Positions 34,431 through 43,312 of a stretch of DNA of 64,000 nt are shown here, one piece after another. The notes beneath the pieces were generated by a model. That model ran no database searches, was not told the DNA's origin, and was given only the letters and a program-made list of their open reading frames with translations. Both the position numbers and the translations under genes were made by a program. Origin of the DNA: Bordetella parapertussis (GTDB taxonomy: Bacteria > Pseudomonadota > Gammaproteobacteria > Burkholderiales > SG8-41); contig CAMATZ010000029.1 in NCBI GenBank assembly GCA_945861275.1, positions 1 through 64,000 of the forward strand, read 5' to 3'. Each line of letters begins with the position of its first letter. The stretch's first letter is position 1.

Positions 34431-35111
34431 TCAACTAAGATGAAAGCGCGAATCCGCCGGTAGCACCGTGCGATAACGCCGAAAATCGCACTGCTGCCCG
34501 ATCAGCATGCGCGCCAGGTCCTCAAACAGTTTTTCCGTGCAATCGTCGGCCGGGATCGCGAACTCGTCATTACCCCAGCGCAACAGGTTTTTAGCCAACA
34601 CCACCAGCCGCCGTTCGGTGTAATCCGCGCGCAGGGTGAGCGACATTCTGACGGCTTTGGGGATGATAAAGCGTGTCAGTACCACCACCCCCTGCGGATT
34701 TTTTACCTCTTGCTCCGTGAACTTGAGACCCGTGCGCCACAGTAAATTACGCACCTTTTCCGCAGCCGGCGGCAGGTCACGCTCGACGAGCAAATCCGAC
34801 TTCGATGCCCACATAATATACAAATCAATGCGTTCCAAATGCGCCTTGGCCATCTCACGTTTATCGCGTGTATCGGCAAATGCATCGGTAAACGCCAGAT
34901 CGCATATCTCACCGATGCCGGGCATCCGGTAAACAACCGGATTGACGGGTTTGATCACCTTGATCTGCTCCAGCACATCATAAAAATAGCGAAACGCGTG
35001 CCGCATGGCCTCTTCCACCGCCTGCACGTTTTCAAGACGGATGGTGCGCTGCACATTCTCGTGTGTGCGCACAATATCCGCCTGCTTTTTCAGATCATCG
35101 AGTAGTCCCAC
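34431..35111 (-). CDS. Conserved hypothetical protein
   Basis: 226 residues, starting MGLLDDLKKQADIVR (from a GTG at 35111 after GGGAAAGC) with a charged helical N-terminus, then VYRMPGIGEICDLAFTDAF and an Arg-rich C-terminus. No signal peptide, membrane segment or recognisable catalytic motif was seen. The stop at 34431 is 97 bases beyond the GlcD-like stop (convergent). I do not recognise the family. Confidence 0.6.
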   Translation of the reverse strand: MGLLDDLKKQADIVRTHENVQRTIRLENVQAVEEAMRHAFRYFYDVLEQIKVIKPVNPVVYRMPGIGEICDLAFTDAFADTRDKREMAKAHLERIDLYIMWASKSDLLVERDLPPAAEKVRNLLWRTGLKFTEQEVKNPQGVVVLTRFIIPKAVRMSLTLRADYTERRLVVLAKNLLRWGNDEFAIPADDCTEKLFEDLARMLIGQQCDFRRYRTVLPADSRFHLS

Positions 35112-35254
35112 GCTTTCCCTTTCACGGGATCATTCATCGGACGCACAAGTTGCACGCAGGTCGAATTCTACCGCTCGGCGCGCAATCAGGCGACAAACAC
35201 CTTTGCAGAACAGGCGACGGCGCCATCGGGCAGCCGGCGCGCCCTCCACAGCCG

Positions 35255-35422
35255 CTGTATGTGTATGGATTTACCGCAAAACACGGCAAAACCTACGAAT
35301 TTCACGCCTACGAAAATTGCGGACATGCGTTCTTTGCGGTGGACCGCCCGCACAATCGGGTGCATGCCGCGCTGGATGGTTGGAAAAGGGTGTTTGAGTG
35401 GTTTGGCAAGTATCTGCACTAA
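35255..35422 (+). pseudogene. C-terminal fragment of a dienelactone-hydrolase-like protein
   Basis: The plus strand ends with YEFHAYENCGHAFFAVDRP, then ALDGWKRVFEWFGKYLH and a TAA. This is the standard end of a carboxymethylenebutenolidase/dienelactone hydrolase (GHAFF with the catalytic His). Upstream, the frame does not continue into the family's Cys/Asp portion; it reads unrelated sequence. The rest of the gene is missing. Confidence 0.7.
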
Positions 35423-35708
35423 AAACATCAACCCATCACCGCAGAGGCGCCGGGGAAGCGCAGAGAAAATCGTTCGTGAATTTCTCTGCGGCAGTTCACC
35501 GCGTCGAACCCTCACTCCTGACCGGCTCCGCCCCCCTCGCTACGCTCTCCCCAAAGGGAGAGAGGAAGCTCGAACCTTCCGGCGTCGCCACCCTCGCTTC
35601 GCTCTCCCTCCGGGACAAGGGAACACTTGCAGCGGAGCAGAAGGGTCGGGGGAGAGCGCAGCGAGGGGGCCGAAGGCGGGATGGCGCCTCTGCGGTTGCT
35701 GTGGATTG
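35423..35708. repeat. GC-rich palindromic intergenic repeats
   Basis: CCCTCGCTACGCTCTCCC at 35534-35551 and CCCTCGCTTCGCTCTCCC at 35591-35608 are near-direct copies, and GGGAGAGCGCAGCGAGGG at 35650-35667 is their inverted copy. The region separates the hydrolase remnant from the MFS gene and probably contributes to transcription ending. No gene is supported. Confidence 0.5.
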
Positions 35709-36887
35709 TTATTCCTTGCCCAAATACCGTTTGCTGATATAGCCGCCAGCCATCAAAAAACCGGCGTTGGTCAGAAACACCGCGGCGTATCCCGCAGCGG
35801 AACCTACGGCGCCGAAGAAAAGCGGAATCACAAAGTGCGCAACCTGATTGACGGTGATGCGCATGCCGGCGGCCTCGCCTTCCCGCCCCTTGGGTGAGGC
35901 ATTGAACACCAGCGTCATCGACAGCGGCTGGCCCACGCCAGCGCCCACACCCAGTAAAAACGACACCGCCGCCAGCGCCCAGGCACTGCTGAACAGCGGA
36001 AACAAGCAGAACGCTGCACAAGCAACAAACATGGCGTAGGTAAGCGTCTGCGTCTCACCCAGGCGCCGCACGAAAAACGGCAGCACCGCGCGCACCAGAA
36101 TTATCGCGATGGCAAACGCACTCAGCACCAAGCCGATAGCCGTTGCCGACATGCCCAGCGAGCGCCCGTAGATCGGCATGAAAAACTGATACACGTCCCA
36201 CGCCGACGACACGATGCCGCTGGCGATCAGCGTGTTGCGCAGGCCTTTGATGCGCAGCAACTCGAACATGCCGCCCCTTACTGCTGCTGCTTTGGCATGC
36301 ACGTTCGGCATCCAGCGCGCACTCGTCGCCGCCAGCACAATGGCGGGAATCAACGGCACGGCAAGTATTGCAAAGGTGCGCGCGTAACCCACAGTGTCGA
36401 TCAACACCCCGGCGATCAACGGACCGGCGAAATTCGCCGACGCGTAACCCAGACTCAGCAGACTGAAATTACGCGCGCGCACTTCCGGCCCCGCGATTGC
36501 GCCAACCAGCGTTTGTATCGACAACTGAAACGTCATGAACGACACACCGATCAGCGACGCCACGACATACAGCGTTGTCATCGACGGCCACAGCCACGGC
36601 AATAACAGCGATACAAATATGCCGCTGGCGCCCAGCAACAACGGCAGCTTGTAACCGATGCGATCCGCCATGCGCCCCATCGGCAACGCCAGCACCGCGG
36701 GCAACGCCGCGTAGAGTGCAACAATGGTGCCCACCACAAACGGCCCTGCACCCTGATCAACTGCATACAACGGCACCGCCAGGCGACTGCCGGCGAAGCC
36801 AAGGTGCGTGAAAACCGCCATTGCGATGAGCAGGTAAAGCGGCACGAGCGGGTCGAACTCCGGTGATCGCGCTGCGGGCCAGCGCAT
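35709..36887 (-). CDS. MFS transporter
   Basis: 392 residues from the ATG at 36887, with about 12 membrane helices. The A-motif is GRMADRIGYKLPLLLGASG between helices 2 and 3, a second copy is weaker, and there is no large periplasmic loop. A 98-residue upstream extension would be translated from low-complexity sequence without homology and is rejected, though the start codon context is weak. It could export or import small organic molecules; the substrate is unknown. It is on the same strand as the ThDP enzyme at 37133, which could share its role. Confidence 0.8.
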   Translation of the reverse strand: MRWPAARSPEFDPLVPLYLLIAMAVFTHLGFAGSRLAVPLYAVDQGAGPFVVGTIVALYAALPAVLALPMGRMADRIGYKLPLLLGASGIFVSLLLPWLWPSMTTLYVVASLIGVSFMTFQLSIQTLVGAIAGPEVRARNFSLLSLGYASANFAGPLIAGVLIDTVGYARTFAILAVPLIPAIVLAATSARWMPNVHAKAAAVRGGMFELLRIKGLRNTLIASGIVSSAWDVYQFFMPIYGRSLGMSATAIGLVLSAFAIAIILVRAVLPFFVRRLGETQTLTYAMFVACAAFCLFPLFSSAWALAAVSFLLGVGAGVGQPLSMTLVFNASPKGREGEAAGMRITVNQVAHFVIPLFFGAVGSAAGYAAVFLTNAGFLMAGGYISKRYLGKE

Positions 36888-36958
36888 AAAACGTTTACGC
36901 GCGCCTGCAGCCGTTGCGCAGCTAATTTGCCATAGTGCGGCTGAATTGGCATTGACCT

Positions 36959-37108
36959 TGGTCGCCAATCTGCCAACCTCGGCAGGGACTGGATGTTTCT
37001 GGATTGCCCATTCCAGACGCGCAGTATGAGGAAATAGTTGCGGCCTGCCGCGATCTGGAGCGGCAGGAACGGACGGATCAGCGGGTGCGGCTGACGTTGG
37101 GGCAGTAG
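36959..37108 (+). pseudogene. Unidentified C-terminal gene fragment
   Basis: A plus-strand open stretch ends IPDAQYEEIVAACRDLERQE followed by RTDQRVRLTLGQ and TAG at 37106. The composition looks coding, but the frame is closed by TAA and TGA upstream around 36926-36957. I cannot identify the parent protein, and it could be a chance run of codons. Confidence 0.3.
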
Positions 37109-37132
37109 GCGCCCCCACCCGCAGTTTCGTTA

Positions 37133-38902
37133 CTACGCCCGCGTATCGTACCCGGGCAGCACCCGCATATCGATCACGCACACCTCACCTGCGCGCGCGG
37201 CGGCAATGCCTTGCTGTATTGCCGGCAGCACGTCTTCGGGTTTTTCAACCGGGCCGATGCCACGCGCGCCTTGTGAGCGCGCCATCGCCGCGATATCCAC
37301 CGCTGGATCATCGATTCGCTGACCGATCCAGCGGTTTTCTTCGGGACGGCCGCGTTTCACGGCCATTTGGCCTTGATGGCGCTCGTCGTTGTAGAACGAA
37401 CGGTTGTTGCACACGATCAATAGACACGGAATCTGGTAGTGCGCCGCCGTCCACACCGCCGTGTTGCCCATCAGAAAATCGCCGTCACCGACGAGGCCCA
37501 CCGCTATGCGTCCGCTGCCTTTCAAGGCTAGGCCCGCGCCGACGGTCATGCCTGGCCCGGAGCCGACGCCAGCGCCGCCATCATGACCGATGTAATCCAG
37601 CGGATGGCGAAAATGCGTGTACGCGCCGTTCCAGCCCAGCGGAAAACGGGTGTAGCACACATCAACGCCTTGAGTCGCCTGCTCCAGCGCGATGCCAACG
37701 CCGCGCAGCGACACCGCATCGGGCGCTGCAGGCAACGCGGGTGCAGCCGGCACGCGGGCTGGTGTCGTGCGTGCACTCACGGCGTCGAGCAGCAATGGCA
37801 CGGCCGCGTCGGTTTCGCACATCAGATAAACATCCATCGGCGGCAAACCGAAATGATCCGCGCCGCCACCGCGATGACTGTGCTGGTCGCACGACACCTG
37901 AATGATTTTCGCGCTCACCGGTTTGTCACCAAACGCCTGCTTCAGTGTGCCTGCGAGATCGAGATAATCCAGCGACAGCACCACATCGGCGTCACGCACC
38001 AACGCACGCGCTTCATCGGTGAGATACACGCCCGGGGGTGCTGCATGCAGCCGGTGATCGGTGGGAAACGCCGCCGCCAGCTTGAAATTAGTGCACACCG
38101 GCGCGTTTAGTTTTTCGGCCAGCGCAATGCGTGCCTGCCAGCCAGCCTCGCTGCGCGAGCAGCGGCCCATGAGTATCACCGGATTTTTTGCATGCGACAG
38201 CAATTTCGCCGCGGCGGCGACGGGTTCGGCAGCAGGCCGCGGCGCCTGCGGCGGCGCATTGCGCGCGGGGTCGGGCAAATCCGGCATCGGACCAAGTTTG
38301 CCCTCCTGCATCGCGACTTCGAGATTGATATACACCGGCCCCTTGGGCGCAGTCTGCGCGATTTGTGATGCACGCAGCAGGGCTTCGTTCGCGGCTCCCG
38401 CGGAACCCGGCTGATTGTCCCACTTGGTGAAGTTGCGGATGAGCCCGCCCTGATCGGAGGAGGTATGTATCCAGTCTATCCATGGGCGGCGCTGCGTGGC
38501 ATCCCACGGCCCGGTCGCGCCCAATATCAGGATCGGCACACGGTCGCACCAGGCGTTGTAAATCGACATGGTGGCGCGCATCAGACCGATGTTGGCGTGC
38601 AGGCCGCTGGCCATCATTTTGTCTGTAACTTTAGCGTAGCCATGCGCTATCGCCACCGCCGTTTCTTCATGCACGCACAACACCATTTGCGGCGCGCGAT
38701 TGCCCAGAAGATTGACGATGCTGTCGTGCAAACCGCGATAACTTGCGCCGGGCACCAGCGCGATATAGGGTACGGCCAGCTCGCGCAACATCAGGGCGAC
38801 GGCGTCACTACCCCAGTACGATTCGCCAGGACGGCTGGCGACCGGTTTGTCATGCACAATCAGGTTCGGTGCGGCGAGAGTTGTGTGGTCGGCGGAATTC
38901 AT
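37133..38902 (-). CDS. Thiamine-diphosphate-dependent enzyme (acetolactate synthase/benzoylformate decarboxylase family)
   Basis: 589 residues with the three-domain ThDP layout. The N-terminal part has LVPGASYRGLHDS and the catalytic Glu in CVHEETAVAIAHGYAKV (about 80-97). The central domain has PVILMGRCSRSEAGW, and the C-terminal cofactor motif is GDGDFLMGNTAVWTAAHYQI (about 470-490) ending with NN. This fits decarboxylases or ligases of 2-oxoacids. The substrate is not clear: the GxGDG-NN motif is present, but no FAD-specific ALS signature was seen. The start is the ATG at 38902 after GGAGACCCC. Upstream lies the recurrent AT-rich motif. Confidence 0.85.
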   Translation of the reverse strand: MNSADHTTLAAPNLIVHDKPVASRPGESYWGSDAVALMLRELAVPYIALVPGASYRGLHDSIVNLLGNRAPQMVLCVHEETAVAIAHGYAKVTDKMMASGLHANIGLMRATMSIYNAWCDRVPILILGATGPWDATQRRPWIDWIHTSSDQGGLIRNFTKWDNQPGSAGAANEALLRASQIAQTAPKGPVYINLEVAMQEGKLGPMPDLPDPARNAPPQAPRPAAEPVAAAAKLLSHAKNPVILMGRCSRSEAGWQARIALAEKLNAPVCTNFKLAAAFPTDHRLHAAPPGVYLTDEARALVRDADVVLSLDYLDLAGTLKQAFGDKPVSAKIIQVSCDQHSHRGGGADHFGLPPMDVYLMCETDAAVPLLLDAVSARTTPARVPAAPALPAAPDAVSLRGVGIALEQATQGVDVCYTRFPLGWNGAYTHFRHPLDYIGHDGGAGVGSGPGMTVGAGLALKGSGRIAVGLVGDGDFLMGNTAVWTAAHYQIPCLLIVCNNRSFYNDERHQGQMAVKRGRPEENRWIGQRIDDPAVDIAAMARSQGARGIGPVEKPEDVLPAIQQGIAAARAGEVCVIDMRVLPGYDTRA

Positions 38903-39030
38903 GGGGTCTCCAAAGTTTCGGGTTGAACTGTGTCACGCAAGTGGCGTCCAATCAAGTATGTACGGCTTCAGACCTGCATTCGTGTCACCACGCGAAACCG
39001 GGGCTCAAGCAGCAAGCATGGTTTGCATTA

Positions 39031-39057
39031 AACTCTTTTAAAAACAAGTGGTTACAT
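39031..39057 (-). promoter_or_regulatory. Copy of the recurrent AT-rich intergenic motif between the ThDP gene and the exported-protein gene
   Basis: On the minus strand it reads ATGTAACCACTTG then TTTTTAAAAGAGTT. It matches the site at 10481-10507 at 23 of 27 positions. It overlaps the palindrome at 39051-39065. Confidence 0.5.
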
Positions 39058-39065
39058 TTTGTAAC
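39051..39065. promoter_or_regulatory. GTTACATTTTGTAAC palindrome upstream of the exported-protein gene
   Basis: Six-base arms (GTTACA/TGTAAC) with three bases between. It is nearly identical to the palindrome at 25084-25097, and lies 76 bases upstream of the start at 39142. It is a possible operator. Confidence 0.4.
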
Positions 39066-39141
39066 AAAATCGCTACGACAAGGTTTTCCCATACGCTTAT
39101 GATTACGCATATCTTGGAGTAGCGGTAACGCGGAGGACGAA

Positions 39142-39579
39142 ATGAAAAAATTTGCAACTACAACTTTGATCGGGCTGGTCGCCATCGGATCGCTGGTGCT
39201 GGCATCCACCGCGGCTGATGCTCGCCCGTACTATCGTAGCGGCGCACGGGTTGGGATTTATGTCGGCGCCGGTATCCTCGCCGCGCCCTGGGTATATGGC
39301 CGACCCTACTACTATGGGCCTTATGCTTACCCCTACTCTTACCCGTATTACGGCTATACCCCCACCTACTATCCGCGGGTGGTGGTGCAAGAGCAACCCA
39401 CGGTCTATGTGGAGAGCCAAGCGCCGGTGGCCGTCGCGCCACCCGTGCCGCAGGCACCGTCGGCACCGCAAGCGCAGCAGCAATACTGGTATTTCTGCCA
39501 GAGCAGCCAAACCTATTATCCGCACGTGCAGAACTGCGCAACGCCCTGGCAGCGCGTAATACCGCACGCGCCCCAATAG
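39142..39579 (+). CDS. Exported protein with a tyrosine/proline-rich region
   Basis: 145 residues. The signal peptide (TTTLIGLVAIGSLVLASTAADA) precedes RPYYRSGARVGIYVGAGILA. A long Tyr-rich stretch (YGPYAYPYSYPYYGYTPTYYP, about 65-90) is followed by an alanine/proline/glutamine-rich part and a C-terminal WYFCQSSQTYYPHVQNC with two Cys that may bind or bridge. Its last part resembles small exported proteins in which the Cys pair ends with CATPWQRVIP. The start is the ATG at 39142 after GGAGGAC. Ten bases separate it from the lipoprotein gene, so the pair is probably co-transcribed. The function is unknown. Confidence 0.8.
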   Translation: MKKFATTTLIGLVAIGSLVLASTAADARPYYRSGARVGIYVGAGILAAPWVYGRPYYYGPYAYPYSYPYYGYTPTYYPRVVVQEQPTVYVESQAPVAVAPPVPQAPSAPQAQQQYWYFCQSSQTYYPHVQNCATPWQRVIPHAPQ

Positions 39580-39588
39580 GGCTTACTC

Positions 39589-40218
39589 ATGAAATGTAAA
39601 GCGATTTCCCGGTTGGCTGGCTTGTCCGTTTTGGCGTTAGGACTGGCGGGTTGCACCACCATACCCACCGGACCCAGCCGCATGGCGCTCCCCGGAACGG
39701 GCAAGGATTTTGATCAGTTTCGCATTGATGACGCCGAATGCCGGCAATATGCGCAGCAAGCTTCCGGCGCAACACCCACTGCAGTGCAGGAAAACGCCGC
39801 CGTTAAGAGCGCGGTTGTCGGCACCGTGATCGGCGCCGCAGCCGGTGCGGCCATCGGCGGCTCCTCGCACAGCGCGGGTGCAGGTGCCGGCGTGGGCTTA
39901 CTGATCGGCGCGCTGACAGGCGCGGCTGCGGGAGACCAATCCGGTTATGCCGTGCAGCGCCGTTACGACAACGGCTATTCGCAGTGCATGTACGCTAAAG
40001 GCCACCGTGTAGCCATGCCTGGCCGCATGGCGCCAAGCCCGGCGGTACAGGCGCAACCCGCACCGCAACCGTATTACGCGCCGCCACCGCCCGGATCACC
40101 TGCGCCGCCGCCGCAACCGCAGGCCCAGCAACCGCCACCCCAAGCGCAAGCACCCTACTACGGCGCGCCGCCGCCTCCAGGCTCCGCACCACCACCGCCA
40201 TCGGCTGTAGTGCGCTGA
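39589..40218 (+). CDS. Glycine-zipper lipoprotein with a proline-rich C-terminus
   Basis: 209 residues. The lipobox LALGLAGC (Cys at about 22) shows acylation. A glycine-zipper stretch (VVGTVIGAAAGAAIGGSSHS and AGAGVGLLIGALTGAAAG, about 76-116) is typical of YmgG/OprH-like outer-membrane lipoproteins, and the region around 38-55 has CRQYAQQASG. The C-terminal third is proline/glutamine-rich with PYYAPPPPG and PYYGAPPPPG units. It is probably attached to the outer membrane. It shares a short-spaced arrangement with the gene before it and ends at a clear terminator. Confidence 0.85.
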   Translation: MKCKAISRLAGLSVLALGLAGCTTIPTGPSRMALPGTGKDFDQFRIDDAECRQYAQQASGATPTAVQENAAVKSAVVGTVIGAAAGAAIGGSSHSAGAGAGVGLLIGALTGAAAGDQSGYAVQRRYDNGYSQCMYAKGHRVAMPGRMAPSPAVQAQPAPQPYYAPPPPGSPAPPPQPQAQQPPPQAQAPYYGAPPPPGSAPPPPSAVVR

Positions 40219-40230
40219 CATTCACGCAAC

Positions 40231-40264
40231 AAAAACCGGCCTCTTGAAATGGCCGGTTTTTTTG
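40231..40264 (+). terminator. Rho-independent terminator, bidirectional
   Basis: AAAAACCGGCC-TCTTGAAAT-GGCCGGTTTTTTT. It follows the lipoprotein gene and can also end the convergent hydrolase gene. Confidence 0.85.
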
Positions 40265-40292
40265 CGCGCTACGCCTGCCGTTTATTTATTTT

Positions 40293-41189
40293 CTACAAAT
40301 ACTGTTTGAACCACGTTATCGTCTCACGATAGGTAATCTGGCTGATCTGCGGATTGCGAAACTCATAGCTGTAGTAGTGCCCGCTGTTACGCAGTTTCAC
40401 CAGCTTTTTTGGCTCGCCGCATTTTGCGTAACAGTTGAGTTGCTGTTCCGGCGGCACCAGATTGTCGAACTCCGCATAAATAAACAGCGCCGGGCGCGGA
40501 CTGATTTTATCCACCACCCAATCGGGGCGGTAGCGCATCGTCGCCTCGGCGCTTTCGAGATCGCGCTCTTCGCTTTGAAAGGCGTGGCCCTGTTCCTTGT
40601 GCAGCTCGCGCTGGCGTGCGGAATCCGGATCGCGCAGCATGATATCGCCGTGAAACACCTGCTTCGGCTCACCGCTGCGCACGCGGCGTTGTGCGTCGGT
40701 CATCACGCTTTTTTTGAATTCCAGCCATTCCCACGGGCGGCGGATTTGCTTCATCCAGGTCTCGCCATTCATCACACCCACACTCGTCACCAGCACTTTT
40801 ACGCGTTCATCAAAGGCGGTCACCCACACACCGTTGGCGCCGCCGAAGCTGGTGCCGTATAGGCCAATGCGCTCGGCATCGATACCCGGCACGCCCTGCA
40901 TGTACGAAACAGCGTCGTAACAATTCTGCGCTTGCTCGAGCGCGCGATGACGATTGCGGCGGCCTTCGCTATTGCCAAAACCCTGATAATCAAAGCCGAA
41001 AACAAACCAGCCTTCGGCACACAGGCGCTGCATCATATGGGTGCAGTCAGCCTGCGTGTTGCCGCTGTAGCCGGCCAGCACCAGTATGCCCGGCCGCACC
41101 GGATCGCCTTCCTTCCAGCCGGCTGGCGCATACAAGTAGCCCGCGATTTTAAGGCCGTCGCTGTAATAGGTTACTTCGGTTGGATTCAT
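40293..41189 (-). CDS. Alpha/beta hydrolase (dienelactone-hydrolase/FrsA-like family)
   Basis: 298 residues. The oxyanion/strand region LVLAGYSGNTQADCTHMMQR (about 31-50), GFDYQGFGNSEGRRNRHRAL, the nucleophile elbow GTSFGGANG (Ser in GxSxG, about 118), the acid in LFIYAEFDNLVPPEQQ and His in RNSGHYYSYEF are all present. No signal peptide. A cytosolic esterase or hydrolase role is likely; the substrate is unknown. It is on the same strand as the Bug receptor upstream (41243), with a 53-base gap. Confidence 0.88.
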   Translation of the reverse strand: MNPTEVTYYSDGLKIAGYLYAPAGWKEGDPVRPGILVLAGYSGNTQADCTHMMQRLCAEGWFVFGFDYQGFGNSEGRRNRHRALEQAQNCYDAVSYMQGVPGIDAERIGLYGTSFGGANGVWVTAFDERVKVLVTSVGVMNGETWMKQIRRPWEWLEFKKSVMTDAQRRVRSGEPKQVFHGDIMLRDPDSARQRELHKEQGHAFQSEERDLESAEATMRYRPDWVVDKISPRPALFIYAEFDNLVPPEQQLNCYAKCGEPKKLVKLRNSGHYYSYEFRNPQISQITYRETITWFKQYL

Positions 41190-41242
41190 GATTGACCAGT
41201 ACTATGTTTATCTGTGCAATCAGTGGCGAAAAGCTGTTGATT

Positions 41243-42334
41243 TCAGTCCGCTTTTATTCCCGCCTGCTTAATCACCTTCGCCCATTGCGCGATTTCTTCG
41301 GTGATCACTTTCTTGAAATGCTCCGGCGTGCTGGCCACCACTTCCGCGCCGTCTCTGGCGAAGCGCTCGACAATATCCGGCGAGCGTGCGGCGCGCACCA
41401 TGTGTTCGTTGAGTATCCTGATAACCGGGGCGGGTGTCGACACCGGCGCCACCACACCCACCCAACTGTCGAATTGGTACTGCGGCACACCGGATTCGGC
41501 CACCGTCGGAAGGTTGGGCAATACCGCGAGGCGCTTTGCGCTGGTCACCGCCAGCACGCGCATGCGGCTTGAATTGACGTAACCCATGGCCGCCACCACC
41601 GACAGTGCGCTCAAATCAACTTCGCCAGACATCAGTGCAATCAGCGCCGGACCGCCGCCCTTGTAGGGCACATGCGCCAATTTGATCGCGGTCTGGAATG
41701 CCAGCAATTCGACTGCAAGATGGGTGATGCCGCCGGCGCCTGCGGTTCCAAATTTTATCGTGCCCGGATTTTTTTTCGCCAGCGCGATCAGTTCCCTGAT
41801 ATTTTTCACCGGCACCGATGGATGTATCGCCATTAAACTCGGTGCAGCGGCCACCAGACACACTGCCGCGAAATCGCGTTCGGGGTCATAGCCCAGTTTG
41901 GAAAAGAGCGAGACGTTCGCCACCAATCCCACCGTATTGGCGAGCAGGGTATAGCCGTCACCCGGCGAACGCGCGACCATTTCCATACCGAGATTGGTCG
42001 AAGCACCGGGGCGTGTCTCCAGTATCACGCTCTGCCCGATGCTTTCACTCATGCGCGGCGCGATCACGCGCATCACAGTGTCGATGCTGCCGCCGGGTGG
42101 CACAGGAATCACCACGCGGATGGGCTTGCTGGGCCATTGTTGTGCTATGGCGCCGGAGACAAACAGCGGCAGGCTCGCCGCCACTAACGCGATGATGTGC
42201 AGGCGCAAGGACGCAGGGGTTGCGCAACCAACCCCAGCTACTTTTTCATACGCCTCTGCGCGGGTTACGTGCGTCTGAGCGCCTTTGCAATTGCAGTGAT
42301 GCAAGAAAGCTATGCCGAGTGCGGCGTAGCCCAA
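41243..42334 (-). CDS. Bug/TctC-family periplasmic substrate-binding receptor
   Basis: About 321-363 residues. The mature start is QQWPSKPIRVVIPVPPGGSI after LHIIALVAASLPLFVSGAIA, with family parts QSVILETRPGASTNLG, NPGTIKFGTAGAGGITHLAV, HVPYKGGGPALIA and a C-terminal KWAKVIKQAGIK-like end (AQWAKVIKQAGIKAD). The start is uncertain: the open frame begins with a TTG at 42334 that overlaps the VOC gene by 25 bases, and a TTG at 42208 would give a more normal signal peptide. It lies between the hydrolase and the VOC gene on one strand. Confidence 0.85.
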   Translation of the reverse strand: MGYAALGIAFLHHCNCKGAQTHVTRAEAYEKVAGVGCATPASLRLHIIALVAASLPLFVSGAIAQQWPSKPIRVVIPVPPGGSIDTVMRVIAPRMSESIGQSVILETRPGASTNLGMEMVARSPGDGYTLLANTVGLVANVSLFSKLGYDPERDFAAVCLVAAAPSLMAIHPSVPVKNIRELIALAKKNPGTIKFGTAGAGGITHLAVELLAFQTAIKLAHVPYKGGGPALIALMSGEVDLSALSVVAAMGYVNSSRMRVLAVTSAKRLAVLPNLPTVAESGVPQYQFDSWVGVVAPVSTPAPVIRILNEHMVRAARSPDIVERFARDGAEVVASTPEHFKKVITEEIAQWAKVIKQAGIKAD

Positions 42335-43203
42335 TGTCCCGCATCATAGCCCGGACGATAATTACGGTTGGTCTGCACCGGATTGCGGTTCACCAGCGGG
42401 CGCGCGTAGAGCGGATGCGTAACACTGCGCACTTCATGCTCGATGGTGTACAGAAACTTGCCGCTGTCGGGATCGACAATATCCTTGAAACGATACTGAT
42501 ACTGATCGCTCTCCTCGCAGATCAGCCCTTTGGCCTTGAGCCAGCGATGCGGCCCGGAAAAATCAGTAATGTAAATTTGCAGATGATGGCCGTCGTATTC
42601 GGGAATCGGCTTGTCGGTCTCGCGGAAAATAAGATGCTGCCCCTGCCCCACCAGCACGCGCGCGGCACGGCCCGAGGTCTCGTCTGCCGCAGTAGCCGGC
42701 GCCTTGATCACCTGGTCATAGAAACGCGCGATGCCATCAGCCGTGCCCGTGGGCACATCGAATTCAACATACGGCATGCCCAGCGCAATGCCGCCAAAGC
42801 GCACGGGATCAGGCTCATGCACCCGGATTTTGTTGCCCCACGGACTGATGGCTTCAACGTAGTCCTCGCGTTCACTGAATGCAAATTGCGTTCCAGCGAG
42901 ACGGTCTTTCACACCCGACAAGCGTTTTAACAATGCCGCCCGGTCCTGCTGCACAATGCCGGTGTGTCCGCGCAACACCTGCGGCGCCTTCGCCGGCAAA
43001 TGAAACTGACTGCGACCGATGTTGATCCACATGTTTTCCAGACCGGGCATGATGTACGGATCGCGCGTGAAACCCATGCCGCTCAGGTAAAACAGGGTCG
43101 CGTTAATTTGATCCGGCACCGTGGTGTTGACATGCTCAAGCCCGACGGAATTGCCGAGGTCTTCGGCGGCGCGATTGAATACCGGTTTTGTGATGTTGTC
43201 CAT
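42310..43203 (-). CDS. VOC-family (vicinal oxygen chelate) protein
   Basis: 297 residues from the ATG at 43203 with GGAGG upstream. Two VOC-like modules are present. The first has LEHVNTTVPDQINATLFYLS with GMGFTRD and WINIGRSQFHL. The second has YVEFDVPTGTADGIARFYDQ and LIFRETDKPIPEYDGHHLQI, with possible metal-binding His and Glu spread over both. Members include extradiol dioxygenases and lyases; the substrate and metal are unknown. The gene overlaps the Bug receptor's open frame and is likely in one operon. Confidence 0.75.
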   Translation of the reverse strand: MDNITKPVFNRAAEDLGNSVGLEHVNTTVPDQINATLFYLSGMGFTRDPYIMPGLENMWINIGRSQFHLPAKAPQVLRGHTGIVQQDRAALLKRLSGVKDRLAGTQFAFSEREDYVEAISPWGNKIRVHEPDPVRFGGIALGMPYVEFDVPTGTADGIARFYDQVIKAPATAADETSGRAARVLVGQGQHLIFRETDKPIPEYDGHHLQIYITDFSGPHRWLKAKGLICEESDQYQYRFKDIVDPDSGKFLYTIEHEVRSVTHPLYARPLVNRNPVQTNRNYRPGYDAGHWATPHSA

Positions 43204-43312
43204 GCAAGCCTCCAGTGAAATCAATTAATGTTTTGCGGATGATCCCGGATTTTAGCGCGAAGTCGTGTGTCGTAGAACACAACGTGCGCCAGATACCTCG
43301 GACACAGACTTT

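Noticed and set aside
36888-37181. 98-residue N-terminal extension of the MFS transporter
   Set aside because: Its translation is low-complexity and unrelated to MFS proteins. The first membrane helix begins shortly after the ATG at 36887.
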